Positions 1 through 10,978 of a DNA stretch of 64,000 nt are shown piece by piece. Below the pieces are notes generated by a model. That model was given only the letters and a program-made list of their open reading frames with translations. It was not told where the DNA came from and did not search any database. A program made the translations under genes and the position numbers. The stretch comes from Toxonevra muliebris (taxonomy: Eukaryota > Arthropoda > Insecta > Diptera > Pallopteridae), in NCBI GenBank assembly GCA_963691655.1, contig OY829329.1, positions 18,552,708 through 18,616,707 of the forward strand, given 5' to 3'. The first letter of the stretch is position 1, and every line of letters starts with the position of its first letter.

Positions 1-49
1 GGGGGAATGTAATTAAAATATATCAGTGTTGAAATGTTTATATATTTAC

Positions 50-232
50 CGCTAAAAGCATATCACTCTGATCAAAATAATCTGCTACTGGCATCACATT
101 TTTAAAGAAATTTTCTAATTCCATTTTGGCTAAGGAGAGTACTACATGACCTAATTTGGCGCCATAATCAATTTGCTTTTGCAAAACCGATTGACGCCAG
201 GATATCAAAATCACGCCATTCACAACTTGAAT
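50..232 (-). CDS. Adenylate-kinase-like gene, LID/C-terminal exon (partial gene)
   Basis: Internal exon on the minus strand, 61 codons, entered in phase 0 from an AAACAG acceptor at 233-238 and leaving in phase 0 at a GTAAAT donor. It continues in frame from the exon at 5152-5294. The peptide begins IQVVNGVILISWRQ and includes KLGHVVLSLAKMELENF and VMPVADYFDQ. By position this is the last half of an adenylate kinase domain: strand, LID, then the helix preceding 'P-V-x-x-Y-F/Y'. The usual LID signature with arginines (GRxDD...KKRL) is replaced by GAKLGH...SLAKME, so the phosphate-binding arginines appear to be absent. The gene continues beyond base 1. It resembles the insect adenylate kinase 5-like family; the exact orthologue is not established here. 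Confidence 0.85.
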
Positions 233-894
233 CTGTTTGGAATAAAAATAGAATTATTGTAGTTTTGAAAAGAGGAAATAATTTCAATTAAAATTCTACC
301 GTATTTATGTAGATCAACGAAGTAAAAAATTGTAGCATTAAAAATGCTTGAGTTCAAAACGAAACAAAAATTTGCACTAAGCCAGCTTTGTTCTACTTCG
401 CCATCCATTATTTTTGTTTCGTTTTTGCCATAAAATATTTTTAATGCATTTTTGTTAAGTACAATTTTTTATTTTGTATTTGATTTAGGTTTATTTGGGT
501 TAATTTAAAATAAAAGTGTGGCGTTAAAAAAGACTTTAAGCAACTCTGTTCATTTGTCTATTGCGAAAAACAGAAAAGTTTCCAAATCGAATCATGATTA
601 TGCGGAAAAGTTTCTACTCGTCAATACGAAGTCAGGGGGGAAAAATTATCCGTTCGCACATCGCATTCACAGTTGACGAATTTAAACCGAAATTGATTTT
701 TTGTACATAGCAAGACCTTGAGGTATATTTTCGTAGGTAAGCTATTGGAAGCTATTATCTGACAGCTAAATATCTTTAAAAATCTGGGTCTTGATTGATT
801 TTCCAAATATCATTATGTAAGGCGACAATTTTGTAGCCTTATCAGTTATTTCCCTCATTTTAGTATAGCCTTCTATAAATTCAGGATACCTGAA

Positions 895-1010
895 AATGCG
901 CGGGAACCCGAAATGTCTTTGGGTACCCGGAAATTTGCGAATACCTGGAGTATAACGGGTACCCGTCATTGTAATACCCGAAAGCTCCGGGTATCTGGGT
1001 AAACGGGTAT
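895..1010. repeat. Cluster of GGGTACCC-type palindromes
   Basis: Within about 115 bases there are repeated forms of CGGGTACCCG, including a perfect 12-base palindrome ACGGGTACCCGT at 955-966 and GGGTACCC at 921-928. GC content is far above the surroundings. Such clusters resemble the subterminal repeats of some DNA transposons, but I could not find terminal repeats here. Confidence 0.4.
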
Positions 1011-1207
1011 AAAGAGCACTAAATTTCATAATCGGTTTTATTTAAGTTCGGATTGTTTTTTTTTCTCTTTTCTTCAGTAAGAACTTCGCTTTTCAAAGTT
1101 TCATTTTCATTTTTTCTATTTTAGATTTCATTACACCGATCATGGTTTTTAGTTCATTTAGTTGTTTCTAAAACTCTATATTTGCATTTAGTATTTTCAG
1201 TGGGGAT

Positions 1208-1505
1208 CAGTGTGGCCTACTTTTGTTTTTCAAAATTCGCTAAAATGAAAAATAAAACGCGTATTTTCTTAAAAAAAAGCGTTAAATTTTTCTCCTTATA
1301 AAAGTGCGAGAAAACTCAACACATTTTAATTTTTTCACTAATACAGGCACACATCTGATGCTTCTAGTCAATGAGAATTTCTTCGATTTTTCGAAGTTAT
1401 TTTAAATCGAAACAAACGCGCTGAGCGCTAAATCACTTTTTTTCGGCATTTTAATTTTCAAAAAGCACTAAATTCAGCGGGAAAAGTGTTGAGTTGGCCA
1501 CACTG
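1208..1505. mobile_element. hAT-like miniature element (CAGTGTGGCC ends)
   Basis: This 298-bp element starts CAGTGTGGCC and ends GGCCACACTG, a perfect 10-bp terminal inverted repeat. It is flanked by GTGGGGAT (1200-1207) and GTAGGGAT (1506-1513), an 8-bp duplication with one mismatch. CAG ends plus an 8-bp duplication fit the hAT superfamily. It encodes nothing, so it is a non-autonomous MITE. It lies in the intron of the kinase-like gene. Confidence 0.75.
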
Positions 1506-2693
1506 GTAGGGATTATATATCTGACAACACTTATATAAGTAATCAGCCGCTGTACTAGTGATTGTCAAAATCTGCTGACAAGGGAGAAAGTTATATAGGT
1601 GTTCGCGGTTAAATATGTTCAGTATTTTCAAAATAAGAAAAATTTATTTTTCTATATTAATCTGTTTAATTGTTTACTATTTTTGCAATTTGTTTCAACA
1701 ACACAAAGTGAATAAACACTGCGGTGAATAGTTATCATGTAAAGCTACAAGATAGTAACCAACTCTAGACCAAACGTTTCTCCAGTTCTAGCAGATATTC
1801 GCGGAGCGCTAGGTGCACACGTCTGTGCTGCTTACAAGAACCATCGAGAGAATGTTCTCTGGATGACGTTATGAACTACTGTCTGGATTTTGAAAGGTAA
1901 GTTTCTGGAATTTTTAATACATTCTGAAATATATTTAAGATACTGCTGCTAGGTCTGGTTAACAATTGCAAACAGGCATTTTTTGTTTTTCGTATCGTAC
2001 CTCAAAGTCATGCTTTCATTTACACCTACATATCTGCTCTATTTCTGTTTAAATTGTGAACTTTGAATGCAATGCGCGAACGGAAGATATCGCCCGATTT
2101 CGAAAGTTGAGTTTTTATAGACGAGTGGCAACTTTTCCGCACTATCACCATTCGATTTGGAAGCTTTTCTGGTTTTCGCTCCGGTCTACTGTTTCTGTTT
2201 TTCAACTCTCTGGCTTCTATTGAAGCAATTGGAAAAGGGCATACACTGTGAATAAGAAAACAAAACTTATTGAAATGGTGCGGCAAGCTTTTTGTAGAAA
2301 CATTCTAGGATTTGGGTCTAAGGTGATGATGTTTAAATTATCTGGGCACTACTGTCCCCGATATCGTTTTCTTCTACGAGTGATTGTCTCAGTACTTGAG
2401 GATATGCTCCAGTGTCGCATTTGAACTATTGAGAGTAAGAGAAAAGTGGACGGTTTAACTAGTCAAGTAACAGACCTTAACACTGCACAGACTCAATTTA
2501 TTCCAGTTTTCCCTCACAAGGTTGAAGCGAACATATTCTTTCACTATTTAGAATCTGCTAATTGGAGGTGGACGGTAATTTAAATTCTACTAGTTGTTGA
2601 AATTTGGTAGACATTTTAAAGCTCAGCAGATTACATAAATCACCTAGCAGAACTGTAAAAGAATGCATTCAAATGAGGGTATAAATAATAATT

Positions 2694-3627
2694 TTTCAGT
2701 CCAATTATTGAATAACGACTCCAGAATGAAAGATGAACTTTTTGAAGTCACCTCTTAGTTATTCATTTAAAAAAGTCTATTTTTAAGTCGGGAATTTTAT
2801 TGAAGTCATATAGTAAATGCAAGTCTTATGACTTTAAAACTATGACTGCTTTGAAGTGAGCAGTGAGCTTGAGTTAAATGGAATTTGAAATCAATTGAAG
2901 TCAAATGAAATTTGGAATCACTTGAAGTGACTTGAGCCAATTTGTGGTTGGGGTCACATGCATTGACCTTTAGTTAATTGGAATTTGAAATCAATTGAAG
3001 TCAAATGAAATTTGGAGTCAATTGGAGCCGCTTGAAGTCACTTGGAGGCAATTGGGATTTGAAGTAAATTGAAGTCACTTAGTGTCAAATGGCACATGAA
3101 GTCAATTTTAATATATAGGTTATTTAATGAATAAGTTATTTTGGCATTGTTTAGAATATTTCAACATTGGGTTTTGGTATTAATATGTTAAAAAGTGTAA
3201 ATATTAATTAATACATAAGTATATTAAAACAGACTCCACATTCCTTTTGACTTCAAGTGACTCCAAGCAACTTCAAGTGACTTAAAATCCCTATTGACTC
3301 TAAGTGTTTTTAAGTGACTTCAATCCCAATTGACTTCATGTAACTCCAAGTATATTCAAGTGACTTCAAATTCCAATTGACTTCAAGTGACTCCAAGTGA
3401 CTTAGAGTGACTCCAAGTGACTTAGAGTGACTTCAAATCCCAATTGACTTCAAATGACTCCTCGTGACTTCAAGTGACTTTAAATCAGTCATGATTTTGA
3501 AGTTATAAGATTTGATTTCCTAAAAAGATTACATTTGCCTAACTTCAAATCGGTGAATTCGAAAAAAGACTATTAACACTATATTTTTATTCTGGAGTCA
3601 AATATGATTGATATTCAATGACTGAAA
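2694..3627. mobile_element. Foldback-like element with long arms of degenerate short repeats
   Basis: Two arms of about 400 bp, roughly 2694-3110 and 3235-3627, are inverted relative to each other. The outer arms begin TTTCAGTC and contain GACTCCAGAAT on both sides. The inner arms are degenerate tandem repeats: TTGAAGTCA-type words on the left and TGACTTCAAGT-type words on the right, around an AT-rich centre. Long arms with internal short direct repeats are the hallmark of foldback elements. The flanks TAATAATT and TAATGAAT match at 6 of 8 bases, a possible eroded target duplication. Confidence 0.65.
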
Positions 3628-3844
3628 TAATGAATTGTCGTTTACTAATTGAGACTTCAGGACACTAATGCCCTTCCGATGGATCCCAAATGAATTGTAA
3701 ATTTGGTGCAGGTTTCTCCTCAGAGCATTTGAAACATTGACGTAGTTACTATGCTCTAGTTTAAAGTCATAGCGAAAAGAGAAACTTGTAGAGCTTTGGA
3801 GTCAATGGAAAAATTCTTCAAATTGGGGCATTGCCGAGGAGTTT

Positions 3845-3848
<4 letters not shown>

Positions 3849-3877
<29 letters not shown>
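3849..3877. repeat. (TC)n microsatellite
   Basis: An uninterrupted TC dinucleotide run of about 29 bases follows a short T run. Confidence 0.95.
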
Positions 3878-3878
<1 letters not shown>

Positions 3879-5151
3879 GGATATAAGTTTTTCATATTTA
3901 TCATATGAGTTTCGAAAAGTGAGAGCAATGAAAAATTACATTAGAAAATTGCTATCAGGGTATTCGTGTTATTCGTGATATTCTGTCCTTATTTAGAGTC
4001 CTCCAATTAAAATTTAAACAGACTTTCAGGCTTTACTGGTTGCTGGAATTTATCTGAATTCTGCAGCTTTTACCATGGATCCAAAATCTGAAACTTTATT
4101 CGTCTACCTGACTTGGAAAGACTTTCCACATTCTTTGCAATTGTCTATCTCTTACCACATTTCTTCAGCAATCTAGCTGACATTGCTTGAATCTGCTGAC
4201 AGGGATTCATATGTATATAGTTTATTAAAACTACTAAATGGTTCAACTCTTCTTTAGCTATTCAGCTTACCTTGAATCTGAAAGTTCATTAAAGATTGGG
4301 GTAACTGTGGAAACAGTAAATGTGGTAAAACAATGGATTTTAGTATTACGCACAATACGCATTTCTCATAATGCTTTAGGCAACCTCTAAGAACTTTGAT
4401 ATTTTCATTAGGCTCTCCTTCGGAAATGGCGCTATGTTTAGTTTAAGGAAAGAGGGAGTGTGCATTGGAAATCCTCCTCAACACAACTTACAAATTGTTG
4501 CTCATACTTTCAATCTTGGGATTTCAACTCATCATTCATACTCAAGCTCTTAATAAAATCTCATAGTCATAGTCTACAAATGCTTGGCGTTATGATTTTA
4601 TACCCATCTACCAACTACATATATACTCCAGCACAATAACCTACGCCTACCGCCCAATTCAATCATTGTAGCGACTACAACTACACAACAACAACAAACT
4701 AGGTACATTGGAGGACAAATAACAAAGTACATTGATAGTTACACACGCCGACATTATGATTATTAATTTAACGTTTTAATTAAGCAACGAATTTGTTTGG
4801 GTTTAATTTTAGTCCAAACACGTTGATTACAATTTACCAACTAGTATAGTTAGTTGTGTTTTTTGTTATTGTGTAAATAAAGTCCAAGGATAGTCAAATA
4901 AATGTCAGACATTTAAAAAGCATTACTTGAATATTTTCACACTACTCGCAGCAAACGCACAATCAACGCACGCCACACCTAAGCTTCATCATACCAGAAG
5001 CTGGTGCCACCCACAAAGGACTTTGATTTAGGTATGAGTGTAAAAAATTACGTTATTATTTATGTAGGTACATTATAAAAGTTTTTTTTTTTCTGTTTTT
5101 TTTTTTTAGTTAATTTTTTTTTGTTTTTTTATAATACGAGTAATACAATAC

Positions 5152-5294
5152 CTTCTCTGAATATTCGACAACGTCGCGCATTGAACGTGGATATCCTGAG
5201 ATTAGGTACGCTTTGGCAGCTGGAGCCATTTTCATTTCTAACATAAGGACTTCGGTTACTGTTTTTGAGGATAGTTGCGAAAAATCTTGCATAT
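5152..5294 (-). CDS. Adenylate-kinase-like gene, NMP-binding exon
   Basis: Minus-strand exon with TTTCAG acceptor and GTATTG donor. It starts with two bases completing a codon from the upstream exon and ends in phase 0, which matches the start of exon 50-232. The peptide runs DMQDFSQLSSKTVTEV... to AKAYLISGYPRSMRDVVEYSEK. The GYPR motif is the conserved adenylate kinase segment whose arginine contacts AMP; the usual D-G-Y-P-R is S-G-Y-P-R here. The helix before it corresponds to the LVP..TV..ML segment but is shortened. The junction into the next exon reads EYSEK-IQVVNG, a continuous domain. Confidence 0.9.
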
Positions 5295-5367
5295 CTGAAA
5301 TTTTGGTATTTAAGTTTTGTGACTTCTTTTATTGTGCATACACCTTAAATTTTTAATTTATATTTAC

Positions 5368-5649
5368 CGTTTCCCATGGCATATTGTTGCAACAAATCCA
5401 TCATATTGATATGCGTCACCCCACGGCGCTCCTGCATGAAGGTGTCGCAGTGGGTTACCTTGCCACTACCTGGGCCTCCTAAAACAAATATCACTGGCAC
5501 TTTGGGCGGATCGAATTTTATTTTTCCAGCATTTGCTATATCTATAGCGGCAATGTTTGCTGAACCAACACGGCCATTGGCACTTTGAGGATTCCGTGTA
5601 TGATTCCACTCGTTGCCTTGTTCGCCGGTGTCTTGTGCCGCGCTGGCAT
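5368..5649 (-). CDS. Adenylate-kinase-like gene, P-loop exon
   Basis: Minus-strand exon with a T-rich acceptor (TTTTAG) and GTAAAT donor; it enters and leaves with one base carried over (phase 1), matching exon 5152-5294. The peptide has about 45 residues of polar linker (GEQGNEWNHTRNPQ...) and then a kinase domain start: VPVIFVLGGPGSGKVTHC, a Walker A P-loop with its lysine. The canonical form is GGPGSGKGTQC, so G and Q are changed to V and H. The following THINMMDLLQQ replaces the family's TH-S/T-x-G-D-L-L-R, so the AMP-binding arginine is a glutamine. The protein would be a multi-domain or extended adenylate-kinase family member with an eroded active site. Upstream exons are not certain; see 15303-15453. 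Confidence 0.9.
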
Positions 5650-5859
5650 CTAAAAAAAAAAAAAAGACAAAAAATAAAAAGATTTTATAATTAAATCATA
5701 TTTTTTTAAAGTGAAACATGCAACCTTTTGCATGACGAATTATTTTATTTTGTTTGGTTCTCTATGCACACATCAAAAAATTACAATAAACTTATTTCTC
5801 TTACTCTATTTATCTTCTCAAGCAACGTTGTTGTTGTTGTAGTGACTGTAGGGCAGGTT
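5650..5859. other. Intron start, no feature
   Basis: AT-rich sequence upstream of the P-loop exon, including a (GTT)n run near 5827. Nothing is recognised. Confidence 0.5.
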
Positions 5860-6907
5860 CAGCGATGCCAACTTGCGGGGAATTCCCCGATTTGCGGGTA
5901 ATTTTACATAGTACGGGGAAACCGTTCAGCTTTTAGTTATTAAAGTCAGTAGAATATTTTTTGTCAAATTTTAAGTAATGTAAATCGTTTAGCTTTTGCA
6001 ATATTTCATATTTTAGGTCTTAAAATCTTCATCTTTTCTTAAGTGGGCCCTTGGTTTGAAGAAATCGATTTTTACAAAAATGTGTAATTTGAAGGTCTTT
6101 AATTTCAAAAGTGTTTTGTAAAAATTTCAAAGAGAAACTCAGTGTGCTTTCGTAGATATAGACGATTATAACGCCGAGTGTTAGTCAGGCAAAACGGTCG
6201 CCTTCCCTTTCCGCCGTCCAGAAAGGCTTAGCTATTACTTGGTCCAGCACCTCTTGAATAAAACTCTTAATCCTTGCTGACTAATCTGTAAACTTACAAA
6301 CTACGGTCAGCCATCATAAAGAAGATGAAGTATATTTTAAGTGTTTAAAACCGATAGTTAAAAACTTTTCCTTAAAGCAAGGTTTTTGACATTTTTTATT
6401 TGAGCCAAAAGAAAGTCCGTGCCTCTTCTTTTGAGAATTTTGATGTCCAAAAGTGGGCTGAGGCTTATTTAGCTATCAAAATCAACGTCTAGTAACTCGA
6501 AACACCCTATATCGTTCAAGTTTGGTGTGGTAACTATTACCCAATGGGACTAATCTTTGTGCAAGTATGAGCCCGATCGATTTTGAGAGTGGGTTCCCTT
6601 GAGATGAAATCACTCATGTGTCAAAAGAATTCCGAAGTCAGAAAGAACATTTCTATTAATCTACCCGTCCTATAAAAACTGGTTAAGTTTTGGACCGAGA
6701 TAGTGCAGGGCCGGTTTAAAATAATAGCCACCAAGATTAATTTTAAGCCAAAGTAAAGGTATTTTTCGTTTTTATAAAATGTTTATATGAAAAGTGCCTA
6801 TCGCGCTGTTGCAATATAAAATTATACCGGTACAGGAAAATTGATCGAAAATCGGGGAATTTTTTGAGGGCTATTGGGGAGACAGAAGATATGAGTCGGC
6901 ATCCCTG
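5860..6907. mobile_element. Non-autonomous hAT-like element, family A, copy 1
   Basis: This 1048-bp element begins CAGCGATGCCAACT and ends with the inverse of CAGGGATGCCGACT. It is flanked by GGCAGGTT (5852-5859) and CGCAGGTT (6908-6915), an 8-bp duplication with one mismatch. Most of its length is repeated in the same orientation at 61316-62311, including a subterminal GCGGGGAAT...CCCCGATTTGCGGG palindrome. It has no transposase ORF, so it must be mobilised in trans. CAG termini and the 8-bp duplication place it with hAT elements. Confidence 0.85.
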
Positions 6908-6984
6908 CGCAGGTTGCATTTGATAGAAAGCAGAAGAAAGAGGACAAACTCAAAGATTAGTTTGGTGAACCTTAATCCAGTCTG

Positions 6985-7830
6985 TCATATTCGTAGGTTG
7001 CAGCGTGTCATGCGGAGTGTTACCACACTTTGAGCGGGATTGATCACCGAGAGGTTTGAGTTCAGGGCTCTGGACACTCCCGAACGTAGTTGTGAGACTG
7101 TGGCTCGCGTGTTCCTTGGCAATGAGCGCTCAGTACTGCAGATTGGGGAAGGGGTATCGTTTACTACGTGATTTGGTCCATATTTCGTTATTGTGTTGTG
7201 CACAGAGTGAGTGTGAATGTCACTCAGGGCGTCTTTAAGTCCTCTCTTGCCCGAAAAATCGTCGGCTACGCTTTTCACCCCGTGGATCAAGGAAGAACGA
7301 ACACTCCATTTTCAGGTCGATGGCCGACAAATACCGACCGTGAGACATCCAAAAATCTTGCGTGTTACGTTTGATTGCCTTCTCACCTTCGCAGCACATG
7401 CCAACAACACGCGCAAAATCGCCAACAAACGCAATAATATGCTTAAAGGGCTCGCAGGCAGGACATGAGGAAAAGACAAGGAGAGGAGGCTGCTGACTAC
7501 CTACAAGTCTATTGGTAGATCAGTGCTAAATTACGCTGCTCCAGTATGGGCTCCTGGCATCAGCGACTCACAATGGCGCAGGCTCCAAGAGCCGCAAAAT
7601 GTAGCCCTGCGCACCATCACTGGCTGCCATCTGATGACACCTGAAAATCATCTCCAAGGTGTTGAAAGTAAAAAACACAACGAGCTGCTCTCAAAACAAT
7701 TTTGGATGGCATGTCATTCATACGGACACCCGAACTATGGACTAACCACACAATATTTGAAGCTGCTACAACAACAACAACTTTTTCTCTCCATGCTGAC
7801 TGTTTGCAGTGAAACTTAAAATGTAATATC
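6985..7830 (+). pseudogene. Non-LTR retrotransposon relic, end of reverse transcriptase region
   Basis: Plus-strand reading frames, broken by stops and at least one frameshift, encode the region downstream of the RT catalytic core of a non-LTR retrotransposon. Recognisable pieces are LPEKSSATLFTPW, VDGRQIPTVRHPKIL, then SIGRSVLNYAAPVWAPG, QWRRLQEPQNVALRTITG and ELLSKQFWMACH. The NY(A)APVW and ALRT-TG motifs typify the post-RT region of insect jockey/I-type elements. There is no endonuclease or YADD core here, so the copy is 5'-truncated and dead. Confidence 0.75.
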
Positions 7831-7849
7831 GCAATATTGTGCCAAATCA

Positions 7850-8879
7850 TCAGACATTTTTTGTTTTGTCAAAAATTTATTCAGTGTAGCCAACTAAGCG
7901 AACTTTTGGTTTTTAGGATAAAAAGTTGAGCTGTAGAAAGCTTTTTAAAATTGGTAAAAAATCACATTTTTAGGAGCGACTGCAACCTTAATAGTCCTCT
8001 CTGCCCAGATGAGCTGTTTTCACAGTTCCTTTGAGTTTTTCGAACCATTTTGTAGTTTTGTTACTCTTAACTTTTCAAATCATTTCTAAGATCAACAGTT
8101 TTAATATCAGGTAAGTTGTTGAAGGAGAATAAGCCTAAAGATGCCTATCCCCAAAGTATCTTGTGAAAACATAGTTATTTAGATAAAATTACCTCACAGT
8201 TCTCAGAAAATCTGAAAGGCGCCGACATGCATAAATAAAGTTTTGTACAATGCAAAAAAGAAGCAACAACTGAAAAAATATATTAGGAAAAACCCATAAA
8301 ATATCATAAAAAACCGGAAACACACAAAAAGCGTTAATTGCGAATTGTAACTCAAACCCAAAACTAATTATGAAATCGAATGTTGAATGTTAAGCTTAAA
8401 GCGTTGATTTTACGCCATGTTCGTCAAGGTTTCTTGCTGCTGCTGCCACTGCCCAAGTGTAAAAAGTGCATAGCGTGACATTTACCATTTCAAATGAAAT
8501 TAACACCATAATTATTTATTGCGTACATGAAAATGTTTAATTGAAATTACTCGTCTTCCTTATTTATGGTTAGTTGAAAATCATGTTCATGATTTTAGTT
8601 TAGAAATTTTTTATAGTCCAACTAGTTTAAGAGTTCAGGGTTTTGATAGCTATCCGGCTTTAATATTTTCTGCTTAATTAAATACATTAGATTTTTCAAT
8701 TCAGTTCCTACTCATTTTATTTAGGGGTTTTCATTAAACTATGTCTTATAAATCAGCGGCAAGTTTAGTGTTGATTTATCAATAATATTCTTCTTCCCTT
8801 GTCGTCTTGCCTCTTTCGCCTACATGTAAAATTTTGGCTTGGAAATTCTGGTCTATGTAAAACAAGACTAACATAGAAT
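7850..8879. other. Unassigned AT-rich stretch
   Basis: About 1 kb of AT-rich sequence between two retroelement relics. No coding signal, terminal repeat or tandem structure was recognised. Confidence 0.5.
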
Positions 8880-9636
8880 TAACAATGGCGACTAAATCTT
8901 GGAGCTCCGTGCTATTCTAATCCAAGCTAGCCTGACATGGCAAGGAGCACCTTGTGAAACTAAGATATATAATGAACATAAATTATATTGGATTCTAGCT
9001 AGCAGGTTGGATAGAACACTCATAAACAAGAGCTTCAGACCATTTTATAATCCATCTCCCAAGTTTATAATTATTTTTCTCTAGTCTAAAAAATAAAATT
9101 TTAAGTGAAAAAATTACATTTTTTATTTCTAAAATGTAGGGGACTCAAAGTTCACCAAAAATATATGATTTCTTTAGGGAAAATTCTTTAAATAATATGA
9201 GCCAGACTTTGATAAAATTCGTCGAACAATTCGATACGCTATACTTGAGCGGCGTAACTTTGAATGGCTCTGGTTACGACCAAAAACATTTTCAATTTCA
9301 CCCTTCCATCATTCCTAAACACCATTATTGCAAACTTCTACTAAATTCACTTTCCTGTTCCGAGTATCACAGTATATTTCGAACCTATCAATCATTCTCT
9401 ATAGTACATCAATATCGTCCGCTAATATTACTATGTCGTCAGCATACATCAATAGTCTAATATTAGATTGGTTAACATATAATCCTCTTCTTATCTGCTC
9501 ATGTAAATCATTTAGTTATATAGAAAAGGGCATTGAGGACATACCACCTTGATCAAAAAGTTCCCGAAATAACCACCGTGTGACGCTCCCATCGTTCCGA
9601 TTTGAGTTCTGTTTTTTTTGTTAAGTTGGTACATCT

Positions 9637-9816
9637 GGGGGGTTACTCTGTAGTTCGATTCGAAAGAAAATTTACTCGAATTCGAACGATCGGTACTCTA
9701 AAAAACATTTTCGAATAATATTTGTTCGATGTTCAGATTTCATTTTGTGCCTTTTCGAATCAAATTTGGCATTCGAATAGAACTGCCTTTCGAATCGAAC
9801 TACAGAGTAACCCCCC
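9637..9816. mobile_element. Nested 180-bp palindromic miniature element
   Basis: It starts GGGGGGTTACTCTGTAGTTC and ends with its exact inverse; arms of about 30 bp continue with GATTCGAAAG. It lies inside the untranslated left part of the mariner. The inner sequence is rich in TTCGAA words in both orientations. No clear target duplication was found, so the class is uncertain. Confidence 0.75.
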
Positions 9817-9899
9817 TGTTGTTGATATTCCCTCTAAATCTTAGCGTCATTGCTTGACATTTGTAAAAGTTACGTAGCTAACATCTATCTCTGTGAGTG

Positions 9900-10978
9900 T
9901 TGGCGATTTTTTACAATTTTATTAAATTGTATTGTATTAAATTTTGCATAAAAACTGATTTAATGGTGCGTGAACATTGGAAATGTTGGAAAAAGTGTTT
10001 CGGCAACGATTCTCTAAAGAAAACGGTCGTTTACCAGTGGCACGAGCGGTTCAAAAGTGGTCGTAAGTCAATCGAATATGACGAACGCAGTGGCAGACCA
10101 TCGACATCGAAAACCGACGAAAACATTGATAAAGTAAATGAAATTTTGGTCAATAACCGCAAATTAACCATCAGAGAGATAGCGGAGGACTTGAACATTG
10201 CCTATGGATCCGTCCAAGACATTTTAGTTAATGATTTGGGTTTCCGTCGTGTAGCAGCAAAGTTGGTGCCAAAAGACCTCAATTTCATGCAAAAAAAAGA
10301 CCGTGTTGACGTCGCAAAAGACATGATTTGCGAGGCTGAATCCGATCTCACATTCATCAAAAGGATCATTACTGGAGACGAGACGTGGGTTTATGAGTAC
10401 GACACGCATCCAGACATCAGGCAAGTTAATGGCGTTCACCAAATGAGCCGAGACCAAAGAAACCACGTCGGTTTCAGTCAAAAAAGAAGGCAATGCTCAC
10501 GGTTTTCATGGATTACAACGGTGTAGTGCATCATGAATTTTTGCCAGAAGGCCAGACAGTAAACAAAGAGTATTATTTGGGCGTTATGAGGCGTTTGCGT
10601 GAAGCAATTCGCCGAAAGAGACCAGAATTGTGGGCAGAAAACTCGTGGATTTTGCACCATGATAACGCACCGTCGCACAGTGTCGTCATTATTCGTTATT
10701 TTTTGACGAAAAATCCAACAAATACCATCCAACAGCCACCGAATTCACCTGATTTGGCTCCCTGTGACTTCTTTCTTTTCAATCGAGTTAAAAAACCATT
10801 ACGGGGAACGCGTTTCAGCAGCCGAGAGGAAGTAATGGAAAAATCGCAGGAAGCACTGATGGACATACCGAAAACCGAATATAAAAAATGTTTCGAGGAT
10901 TGGATCAAGCACTGGCATAAGTGTGTTGCAGTCGATGGGGATTACTTTGAAGGCGACAATAGAGATTTAGATGAATAA
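9900..10978 (+). pseudogene. Mariner transposase, frameshifted
   Basis: The product would cut and rejoin the element at TA sites. The reading frame starts without a usable ATG at the family's normal position (IKFCIKTD...), so the initiator seems lost; the first ATG is at 9963. The helix-turn-helix region includes VVYQWHERFKSGR, RSGRPSTSKTDEN and YGSVQDIL. The first catalytic aspartate is in TGDETWVYEYD. Just after it, around 10405-10432, a small indel shifts the frame; the second frame resumes with EPRPKKPR...AMLTVFMDYNGVVHHEF. The second D is in HHDNAPSH and the third in NSPDLAPCDFF, with 34 residues between them. The stop is at 10976-10978. Confidence 0.9.

Larger units (their letters stand above)
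233..5151 (-). other. 4.9-kb intron of the adenylate-kinase-like gene
   Basis: GT at 5150-5151 and AG at 233-234 (minus strand) bound an AT-rich intron of about 4.9 kb. It holds a GGGTACCC-rich patch (895-1010), a hAT-like miniature element (1208-1505), a foldback-like element (2694-3627) and a (TC)n tract. In the remainder (233-890, 1506-2690, 3630-5150) I see no convincing coding sequence or named repeat. Confidence 0.7.

Noticed and set aside
1741..1905. Plus-strand exon ending at AAAG|GTAAGT
   Set aside because: The donor-like site is good, but the preceding frame has no recognisable protein and no matching acceptor. It sits in an intron of the opposite strand.
6985..7290. 101-codon minus-strand ORF
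   Set aside because: Opposite-strand shadow of the non-LTR RT relic on the plus strand.
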